Source: Burkholderiaceae bacterium (lineage in GTDB: Bacteria; Pseudomonadota; Gammaproteobacteria; Burkholderiales; Burkholderiaceae_E). Taken from it: DNA of 58,724 nt. The notes beneath the pieces are model-generated. The model was not told the origin of the DNA and made no database searches. It saw nothing but the letters and a program-made list of their open reading frames with translations. Made by a program: the position numbers and the translations under genes. The stretch lies in contig JAMLIN010000025.1 of NCBI GenBank assembly GCA_023954135.1, forward strand, positions 1 through 58,724. The letters are read 5' to 3'. Positions 53,401 to 58,724 of this stretch are shown here, piece after piece; within the stretch, counting starts at the first letter, position 1, and each line of letters opens with the position of its first letter.

Positions 53401-53941
53401 TCGTCTCGCGCCGGCGCTCCTTGTACTTCGAGACACCGGCCGCCTCCTCGAGGAAGACCCGAAGCTCTTCGGGACGGGCCTCGATGATCCGGGAGATCAT
53501 GCCCTGGCCGATGATCGCGTAGGCGCGCGGCCCCAGGCCCGTGCCGAGGAACATGTCGTGGACGTCGCGGCGCCGGACCACCTGATTGTTGATCAGGTAG
53601 GACGAGTTGCCGTCGCGGGTGAGCACGCGCTTGACGGAGATCTCGGCGAACTGTCCCCAGCTGCCCCCGATGCGCCCGAGGCTGTTGTCGAAGATCAGCT
53701 CCACCGAAGCGCGTGCGGCGGGCTTGCGGTCCGACGAGCCGTTGAAGATCACGTCCTGCATCGACTCGCCGCGAAGCTCCGAGGCCTTCGATTCGCCCAG
53801 CACCCAGCGCACGGCGTCCATGATGTTGGACTTGCCGCAGCCGTTGGGGCCGACGACGCCGACGAGCTGGCCCGGTACGTCGAACGCCGTGGGGTCGACG
53901 AAGGATTTGAAGCCGGCAAGTTTGATCTGCTTCAGTCGCAA
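50408..53941 (-). CDS. smc: Chromosome segregation protein SMC
   Basis: Condensin-like ATPase. 1177 aa from TTG 53941, which gives the family start [21 protein letters not shown] lies nine bases upstream. An earlier TTG (53962) is possible. Walker A GPNGCGKS at 31-38; long coiled coils with high Glu/Arg/Ala (about 170-490 and 660-1010); hinge about 500-650; ABC signature [18 protein letters not shown] and Walker [13 protein letters not shown] near the C-terminus. First gene of the smc-zipA-ligA unit and divergent from queF. Confidence 0.96.
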   Translation of the reverse strand: MRLKQIKLAGFKSFVDPTAFDVPGQLVGVVGPNGCGKSNIMDAVRWVLGESKASELRGESMQDVIFNGSSDRKPAARASVELIFDNSLGRIGGSWGQFAEISVKRVLTRDGNSSYLINNQVVRRRDVHDMFLGTGLGPRAYAIIGQGMISRIIEARPEELRVFLEEAAGVSKYKERRRETSNRLADTRENLNRVEDIRRELGNQIERLERQAEVAQRFRELEAERERKQQMHWLVRRDEARREQAACQQREAAARTALEAKIAEQRALEAEIEARRAAHYEAGDAVHAEQARFYESNAEVARLEAEIRHVDETSGQIAERLATIEADAERLAAELRLATEGLERARSAREEAEARHASLEQSLEALAESSAGFEAKVREAREALDAGQGEVTEIRRGLELCSLEQRNARERLERLEQRRQRLAADAAALREFDPVALEDARAGLAELEAREEESAAQLEQARAQWQEHDARRAPAHDALRETEAKLAQVEARIAALRDLQERVESQAKVGPWLARHGLERMKRLWQHLHIEPGWETAIESVMRERVGALEVSRLDHVLGLAGDAPPAKVAFFDAGFAPGGATSSPAGSAAPLAALVRTGDAGVQALVTEWLAGHFQAPDIETAMRQRAELPAGGRFVVPAGHAIGRGSVQLYAADNEQEGVLARQQELENLDRVLRATRLLAEEARSAAHRAESGAAERLRQLETLRESHADCARRLGAARLEAQRLAQEAERVAGERERVAGEQAESEETVAGLRDVLAQAQARFETLDESLAERQEATERLREALEAAEAERAAHHARLREAERAAQEALFATRSAAADIERFEQSMVRAQEALERGVTEASGLRERLARLSAQPAQQALQSALAARADREQALGLARQRLDDIAQQLRSREEARLRAEHEQEPIRAEVADLQLKEQAARIGVEQFDEQLRGAGLDEVAEAALLASMAEERPRASWLQGEVTRLGNSIAALGAVNLAALEELAEAGERKGFLDAQSADLGEAIETLEDAIRRIDRETRQLLQETYDTVNRHFGALFPQLFGGGEARLILTGDEILDAGVQVMAQPPGKRNTSIHQLSGGEKALTAIALVFALFQLNPAPFCLLDEVDAPLDEPNTERYVEIVRRMSDQTQFLFITHNKIAMELASQLIGVTMQERGVSRIVAVDLDRAVEYAEVA

Positions 53942-54012
53942 GTTGAGGTTTCCTCGCGGCAAGGCCCTTGCAGGCTCTGCGAAACGACAGTGGCTCGCCC
54001 GGAAAAATCGAA

Positions 54013-54075
54013 AAGCCGCAGTGGCGGCTTGGCAAAAAGCCGCGGCGGCGGCTTGGCGATCCGCCGCAACGGCGG
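54013..54075 (-). terminator. Tandem hairpins between queF and smc, terminator-like toward smc
   Basis: Three successive hairpins. AAGCCGC/GCGGCTT occurs twice (54013-54030 and 54037-54054) in a 24-base tandem repeat, then CCGCCG/CGGCGG (54061-54075). Read on the minus strand, each of the first two is followed by T-rich sequence (five T after the second, TTTTCGATTTTT after the first), as in intrinsic terminators. They lie in the smc leader, so they could attenuate smc or stop antisense transcription from queF. Confidence 0.6.
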
Positions 54076-54091
54076 CTCGATCGGGGCTCCG

Positions 54092-54097
54092 TATAAT
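54092..54097 (+). promoter_or_regulatory. -10 element of the queF promoter
   Basis: Perfect TATAAT on the plus strand with the expected start near 54104, ahead of both candidate queF starts (54134 and 54185). No strong -35 box at the right distance. Confidence 0.5.
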
Positions 54098-54184
54098 AGC
54101 ATCGCCCCCTCTCCACCCGAGGCCCGTCGATCGATGAAATCGTGCGGCGACGCCATGCGCCTGCGGCCCTGCCGGACAGCCCGA

Positions 54185-54604
54185 ATGCCTTCCAGACCCA
54201 GCAAGCAGCTAGAGACTTTCGCGAACCCGAACCCCGCCCGGGACTATCACGTCCACATCGAGATCCCCGAGTTCACCTGCCTGTGCCCCATGACCGGGCA
54301 GCCCGACTTCGCGACGATCGTCATCGACTACTTCCCCGATCGCAAGAACCTCGAGCTGAAGGCGCTCAAGCTGTACATGTGGTCCTACCGGGACGAGGGA
54401 GTCTTTCATGAAGCCGTCAGCAACCGGATCCTCGATGATCTCGTAGCCGCCTGCCGGCCGCGCTTCATGCGCCTGACCGCGCGCTGGTACGTGCGTGGCG
54501 GCATCTTCACCACCGTGATCCTCGAACACCGCAAGCGCGGCTGGCAGCCCCCGCAGCGAGTCGAGCTCGGCGAATTCCCGATCGTAAAGAGCATGGGCGC
54601 TTGA
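54185..54604 (+). CDS. queF: NADPH-dependent 7-cyano-7-deazaguanine reductase
   Basis: Reduces preQ0 to preQ1 in queuosine synthesis. 139 aa, the short type I form with one tunnelling-fold domain. Catalytic Cys in [18 protein letters not shown], then [21 protein letters not shown], which carries the NADPH-binding QueF motif, and Glu/His substrate residues downstream (FHEAVSNRI). Start ATG 54185 chosen to fit family length; an in-frame ATG at 54134 adds 17 residues. It is unrelated in position to the QatC-like gene. Confidence 0.94.
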   Translation: MPSRPSKQLETFANPNPARDYHVHIEIPEFTCLCPMTGQPDFATIVIDYFPDRKNLELKALKLYMWSYRDEGVFHEAVSNRILDDLVAACRPRFMRLTARWYVRGGIFTTVILEHRKRGWQPPQRVELGEFPIVKSMGA

Positions 54605-54637
54605 CAAAATAAATCAATATCAAGGCGTTACAGACAA

Positions 54638-55828
54638 ATGCTCAACCAGAAACTGAACCTTCTTCACCCTTATCCGTTCGAACGCCTTGCCAAGCTCCAG
54701 GCGAACATCGAGCCGAATTCATCGTATTCACCGATCAATCTGTCGATCGGCGAGCCGCGCCACCCGACACCCGCCGTGCTGACCGAAGCCATGTGCGCAA
54801 ACGTCGCCGGACTCGCGAGCTACCCGGCCACCGCCGGTTCGCCGGAGTTGCGCAGGGCGATCGCGGCATGGATCGAGCGGCGCTATGCGGTGGCGATCGA
54901 CCCGGCAAGCGAAGTCCTGCCCGTCAACGGTTCGCGCGAAGCGCTGTTCGCCTTCGCCCAGGTCGTGATCGACCCGGCCGAAGGGGGACATGTGGTCTGC
55001 CCCAATCCGTTCTACCAGATCTACGAGGGTGCCGCCCTGCTGGCCGGAGCGACCCCCTGGTACCTGCCGCAGACACCGGAACAAGGTTACCGTTGCGACT
55101 GGCAGTCGGTTCCGGAGGAGGTCTGGGCGCGTACCCGACTGGTCTACCTGTGCACGCCCGGCAACCCCACCGGCGTGGTCGCCAGCCTCGAGGAATGGCG
55201 CAACCTGTTCGCGCTGTCGGACCGCCATGGCTTCGTGATCGCCTCGGACGAGTGCTATTCCGAGATCTATTTCGACGAAGCCGCTCCCCCGCTGGGCGCG
55301 CTCCAGGCCGCACGGGCGCTCGGACGCGGCTTCGACCGGGTGGTGGCCTTCTCGAGCCTCTCGAAACGATCCAATGCGCCGGGCCTGCGCTCGGGCTTCG
55401 TCGCCGGCGATCCGGCGCTGCTCGAACGATTCCTGCACTATCGCACCTACCACGGCAGCGCGATGAGCCCGGTCGTTCAGGCGGCCTCGATTGCCGCCTG
55501 GGGCGACGAAGCCCATGTTCGGGCCAACCGGCGCCTCTACCGCGAGAAGTTCGACGCCGTCACCCCGATCCTCGCGAAGGCCCTGGAGGTGAGCCGGCCC
55601 GAGGCGGGCTTCTATCTCTGGGCAAGGGTGCCCGGTGGCGACGACATCGGCTTCGGGCTGGGCCTGCTGCGCCAATATAATGTCCGGGTCCTGCCCGGCA
55701 GCCTGCTCGCCCGCGACTGGGAGGGCGAGAACCCGGGCACCGGCTTTCTCCGGATCGCCCTCGTCGACAACCCGGCCAACTGCGTCGAAGCGGCGGGCCG
55801 CATCGTGCAGTTCGCCTCCGGAGCCTGA
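54638..55828 (+). CDS. dapC: Succinyldiaminopimelate transaminase
   Basis: PLP fold-type I aminotransferase of lysine and peptidoglycan (succinylase) pathway. 396 aa. Motifs: [13 protein letters not shown] at the start, [23 protein letters not shown], and the PLP lysine in [16 protein letters not shown]. Directly followed (5 bases) by dapD, which supplies the preceding step, fixing the assignment among similar aminotransferases. Confidence 0.94.
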   Translation: MLNQKLNLLHPYPFERLAKLQANIEPNSSYSPINLSIGEPRHPTPAVLTEAMCANVAGLASYPATAGSPELRRAIAAWIERRYAVAIDPASEVLPVNGSREALFAFAQVVIDPAEGGHVVCPNPFYQIYEGAALLAGATPWYLPQTPEQGYRCDWQSVPEEVWARTRLVYLCTPGNPTGVVASLEEWRNLFALSDRHGFVIASDECYSEIYFDEAAPPLGALQAARALGRGFDRVVAFSSLSKRSNAPGLRSGFVAGDPALLERFLHYRTYHGSAMSPVVQAASIAAWGDEAHVRANRRLYREKFDAVTPILAKALEVSRPEAGFYLWARVPGGDDIGFGLGLLRQYNVRVLPGSLLARDWEGENPGTGFLRIALVDNPANCVEAAGRIVQFASGA

Positions 55829-55833
55829 CCACC

Positions 55834-56646
55834 ATGCAAGAGATCATCGAACGCGCCTGGGAAGACCGCGCATCCCTGGGCCCGGCGAGCGCGCCCGTCG
55901 AGGTTCGCGAGGCCGTCGACCACGTCGTGGCCGAGCTCGATGCCGGGCGCCTGCGGGTCGCCACCCGCAGCGGCGACGACTGGGTCGTGCACCAGTGGAT
56001 CAAGAAGGCCGTGCTCCTGTCGTTCCGCCTCCAGGACAACATCCCGATGGGCGAGGCGCCCCTGCGCTTCTTCGACAAGGTGCCCACGAAGTTCGATTCG
56101 TACACCCCCGAGGACTTCGCGCGCGCCGGTTTCCGCGTCGTGCCGCCGGCCGTTGCCCGCCGGGGCGCGTTCATCGGCCGCAACGTGGTCCTGATGCCCT
56201 CCTACGTCAATATCGGGGCCTATGTCGATGAAGGCACCATGGTCGATACCTGGGCGACGGTCGGCTCCTGCGCCCAGATCGGCAGGAACGTCCATCTGTC
56301 CGGCGGCGTCGGCATCGGGGGAGTCCTCGAGCCGCTGCAGGCGAACCCGACCATCATCGAGGACAACTGCTTCATCGGCGCGCGGTCCGAGATCGTCGAA
56401 GGCGTCATCGTCGGCGAGAACTCGGTGATCTCGATGGGCGTGTACATCGGCCAGAGCACGAAGATCTACAACCGCATGACCGGCGAGATCAGTTACGGCC
56501 GCGTGCCACCGGGCTCGGTGGTGGTGAGCGGCTCGCTCCCCGCCATCGACGGCAGCCACAGCCTGTACTGCGCCGTGATCGTCAAACGGGTCACCGCGGC
56601 CACCCGCGAGAAGACGAGCATCAACGAGCTGCTGCGAGGCGACTGA
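55834..56646 (+). CDS. dapD: Tetrahydrodipicolinate N-succinyltransferase
   Basis: Succinylates tetrahydrodipicolinate with succinyl-CoA. 270 aa: helical N-terminal domain (1-95) and left-handed beta-helix of hexapeptide repeats (about 105-245), with [20 protein letters not shown] and [20 protein letters not shown]. Makes the precursor for the dapC product and forms a unit with dapC. Confidence 0.96.
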   Translation: MQEIIERAWEDRASLGPASAPVEVREAVDHVVAELDAGRLRVATRSGDDWVVHQWIKKAVLLSFRLQDNIPMGEAPLRFFDKVPTKFDSYTPEDFARAGFRVVPPAVARRGAFIGRNVVLMPSYVNIGAYVDEGTMVDTWATVGSCAQIGRNVHLSGGVGIGGVLEPLQANPTIIEDNCFIGARSEIVEGVIVGENSVISMGVYIGQSTKIYNRMTGEISYGRVPPGSVVVSGSLPAIDGSHSLYCAVIVKRVTAATREKTSINELLRGD

Positions 56647-56690
56647 GCGTCCGGCGGGCCGGGCCCGCCACTGAAGACCTAGGAGATCGG

Positions 56691-57905
56691 ATGAGCACGA
56701 TGGAACGCCTGTTGCGCCTCATGGCCGAGAAACGGGCATCGGACCTGTTCCTGACACCGGGCAGCCCGGTACAGATCAAGGTCAACGGCATCACCGTCCC
56801 GATCAACCAGCAACGCCTCGAGCCACCGCACGTCATCGGCCTGATCCGCGAGGTGGTCGGCGACCGGCAGTGGGAGATCTTCGAGACGGACCACGAGCTC
56901 AACGTCGGCTACGGCGTGCGCGACGTCGGCAGCTTCCGGATCAACGTCTTTCGCCAGCGCGGCACGCCGGCCGCCGTGGTGCGCTTCATCCCCGGCGACA
57001 TCCCGACCCTGGAGAGCCTCCGCCTGCCGGCCATCCTCGGCGAGCTCGTGATGGAGAAGCGCGGGCTGCTGCTCGTGGTCGGATCGACCGGATCGGGGAA
57101 GTCGACCACCCTCGCCTCGATGATCGACCTGCGCGCCGAACGGCGCAGCGGCCACATCCTCACGATGGAGGATCCGATCGAGTTCACCTTCCGCCACAAG
57201 CGCTCGATCGTCAACCAGCGCCAGATCGGCACCGACACCAAGTCGCTGCAGATCGGCCTGAAGAACGCGATGCGCCAGGCGCCCGACTGCATCCTGATCG
57301 GCGAGATCCGCGACACCGAGACCATGACTATGGCGCTCGCCTATGCGCAGTCGGGCCACCTGGTGCTCGCGACCCTGCATGCGAACAATGCGAACCACGC
57401 CCTGAACCGGATCATCGGCTTCTATTCTCCCGACAATCGGCGGGTCCTGCTGTCGGACCTCTCGGCCAGCCTGAAGGCCGTCGTCTCCCAGCGCCTGATC
57501 CGTGCCCGCCAGGGCGAGGAACGCCTGCCCGCAGTGGAGATCCTGCTCAATACCCGGCATGTGTCCGAGCTGATCGAAACCGGCCGCCTCACCGAGATCA
57601 AGGAGGCGATGGAGAAGTCGCTCGCCCCGGGCTCGATCACCTTCGACCAGGCGCTCGCGCGCCTCGTGCGCGAGAACCGCATCACCCGCGAGGATGCGCT
57701 CGCCCATGCCGACTCGCCGACCAACCTGCTGTGGAACCTCGAGAACGCCGGCAGCGAGCAGGCGTCGGATCCGGCGCCGGCCCTCGCCATGATGCCCAGC
57801 CTGCAGGTTCCTCCCACTCCCGCCAGCAACCCCGCCGGGCCGGGTGGGCCGAAACCTCCGGACGGCGACTCTCCGTCGTTCTCCGAATTCCTGCTCAATG
57901 TCTGA
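56691..57905 (+). CDS. pilU: Type IV pilus retraction ATPase, PilU type
   Basis: Secretion-superfamily ATPase assisting PilT in twitching retraction. 404 aa. N-terminal PAS-like domain (1-110), Walker A GSTGSGKSTT (about 125-134), Asp box HILTMEDPIEFTF, Walker B CILIGEIRDTET and His box TLHANNANHALNRI. The C-terminal part follows PilU (EILLNTRHVSELIETGRL, then TFDQALARLVRENRIT, and closing FSEFLL) and lacks the PilT C-terminal motif. Located in the dap cluster rather than next to pilT. Confidence 0.9.
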   Translation: MSTMERLLRLMAEKRASDLFLTPGSPVQIKVNGITVPINQQRLEPPHVIGLIREVVGDRQWEIFETDHELNVGYGVRDVGSFRINVFRQRGTPAAVVRFIPGDIPTLESLRLPAILGELVMEKRGLLLVVGSTGSGKSTTLASMIDLRAERRSGHILTMEDPIEFTFRHKRSIVNQRQIGTDTKSLQIGLKNAMRQAPDCILIGEIRDTETMTMALAYAQSGHLVLATLHANNANHALNRIIGFYSPDNRRVLLSDLSASLKAVVSQRLIRARQGEERLPAVEILLNTRHVSELIETGRLTEIKEAMEKSLAPGSITFDQALARLVRENRITREDALAHADSPTNLLWNLENAGSEQASDPAPALAMMPSLQVPPTPASNPAGPGGPKPPDGDSPSFSEFLLNV

Positions 57906-58275
57906 ACCCTCCCCGATCGTCGTCCACGGCATCGAGACCTGCGATCAGGTCCGCAAGGCAAGGCGCTGGTTGCGCGAACATGCCATCGAGCACCGCTATC
58001 ACGACTTCCGCCGCGACGGCATCGAGGCGGCGATGCTCGCCGCCTGGAGTTCGCATGTCCCCTGGGATTCCCTGCTGAACCGGCGCGGCCTCGCCTGGCG
58101 CGCGCTCGACACCCAGGCGCGGGCCGCGATCGTCGACCAGGCGAGCGCCATCGAGGCGATGCTGGCCGAGCCGACCCTCATCAAGCGGCCGGTGCTGATC
58201 GCCGGCGAGCATGTCCTGGTCGGATTCAATCCGAAGCTCTACGAAAGCCTGCTGCAGTCGCCGGAGGCAGCATGA
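57898..58275 (+). CDS. ArsC/Spx-family thioredoxin-fold protein (YffB type)
   Basis: 125 aa from ATG 57898, overlapping the pilU stop by eight bases. Thioredoxin-like fold with a single redox Cys in [16 protein letters not shown] and the cis-Pro/Arg region [17 protein letters not shown], typical of the YffB branch, not true arsenate reductases. YffB genes are often found beside dapE, as here. Function unknown. Confidence 0.88.
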   Translation: MSEPSPIVVHGIETCDQVRKARRWLREHAIEHRYHDFRRDGIEAAMLAAWSSHVPWDSLLNRRGLAWRALDTQARAAIVDQASAIEAMLAEPTLIKRPVLIAGEHVLVGFNPKLYESLLQSPEAA

Positions 58276-58724
58276 CAGAAGCAGCCGAACCGGTCAGGAC
58301 GCTGTGCGAAGCCCTGATCCGGCGCCGCTCGACCACCCCGGACGATGCGGGCTGCCAGCAGCTGATCGTCGACAGGCTCGCGCCTTCGGGTTTCGTCGGC
58401 GCCTCCGAGCGCCATGGCGAGGTGAGCAACCTCTGGCTGGTCCGCGACGGCGGCCGGCCCGGCCCGACCCTGGTGTTCGCCGGCCACACCGACGTGGTAC
58501 CGGCCGGGCCGCTCGCCGAATGGTCCAGCGACCCCTTCGAGCCGCAGGAACGCGACGGCCGGCTCCATGGCCGCGGCGCGGCAGACATGAAATCCTCGAT
58601 CGCCGCCTTCGTGGTCGCCGCCGAGCGATTCGTGGCCGGCGCCGGGCACGACGGCTTTGCTGGTCGCATCGCGCTACTCATCACTTCGGACGAGGAAGGG
58701 CCGGCGGTCGACGGCACGGTCCGG
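58272..58724 (+). CDS. dapE: Succinyl-diaminopimelate desuccinylase, 5' part (window edge)
   Basis: Start overlaps the previous stop (ATGA). The first 151 residues of about 375 are present. M20 peptidase: [15 protein letters not shown], zinc His in [11 protein letters not shown], bridging Asp in [11 protein letters not shown] and catalytic Glu pair in [13 protein letters not shown]. Hydrolyses succinyl-LL-diaminopimelate, the step after dapC, so dapC, dapD and dapE are in one run. Confidence 0.95.
   Translation, partial: MTEAAEPVRTLCEALIRRRSTTPDDAGCQQLIVDRLAPSGFVGASERHGEVSNLWLVRDGGRPGPTLVFAGHTDVVPAGPLAEWSSDPFEPQERDGRLHGRGAADMKSSIAAFVVAAERFVAGAGHDGFAGRIALLITSDEEGPAVDGTVR

Noticed and set aside
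54601-54637. TTGACA at 54601 as the dapC promoter -35
   Set aside because: No acceptable -10 lies 16-18 bases downstream; the only AT-rich stretch is too close.

Overview
The window reads as a high-G+C betaproteobacterial chromosome, most likely Burkholderiales or a close relative. The evidence is gene order: rpsB-tsf-pyrH-frr-uppS-cdsA-dxr-rseP-bamA-skp-lpxD-fabZ-lpxA-lpxB-rnhB on one strand with map-glnD divergent, smpB back to back with ratA-rnfH, guaB-guaA, and dapC-dapD-pilU-arsC-dapE. Lipid A genes and BamA show a Gram-negative envelope. I cannot name a species.

Accessory part (1 to about 8,266). The left edge is the end of an integron gene-cassette array: two attC sites (1-89, cut by the window edge; 693-791) each follow a minus-strand cassette gene. 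The first gene encodes a nuclease-fold-like protein. The second is cut by an IS3-family element (1155-2347) that keeps both terminal repeats and a -1 frameshift signal. Right of the IS lies an N-terminal fragment of a DNA photolyase gene, and then the 3' half of what looks like a Qat anti-phage operon: a short remnant that may be the tail of qatB, then intact-looking qatC (QueC-like) and qatD (TatD-like), with qatA and most of qatB absent. Next come an AlpA-like regulator, a convergent two-gene operon (HicA-like small protein plus a helix-turn-helix protein) with its own promoter, perfect operator palindrome and terminator, and a P4-type tyrosine integrase facing away from the 3' end of guaA. 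The stretch between integrase and guaA is full of short repeats and is probably the attachment region.

Core part (8,267 to 58,724). guaA-guaB (GMP synthesis); a DUF4124 protein; ratA-rnfH and smpB; a minus-strand run nfeD, SPFH protein, cNMP/CBS/DUF294 protein, DEDDh exonuclease; a LivK-type binding protein with a strong terminator; ppsA with its regulator ppsR divergent; then a long minus-strand block (22,488-37,827) for tRNA/rRNA methylation, RNase H, lipid A, outer-membrane assembly, isoprenoids, phospholipid, ribosome recycling, UMP kinase, EF-Ts and S2, with many 1-4 nt overlaps implying translational coupling. map and glnD read divergently. A self-sufficient CYP102-type P450 and a di-haem cytochrome c peroxidase are divergent, with a perfect FNR/Anr-type box placed for class II activation of the peroxidase. 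smc-zipA-ligA-MTI phosphorylase run leftward, and queF, dapC, dapD, pilU, an ArsC-family gene and the start of dapE run rightward to the window end.

Gaps of 300 bases or more without a gene are 7966-8266 (repeat-rich attachment region) and 37828-38145 (rpsB/map divergent region); both are described in the list. No rRNA, tRNA or CRISPR array was seen.
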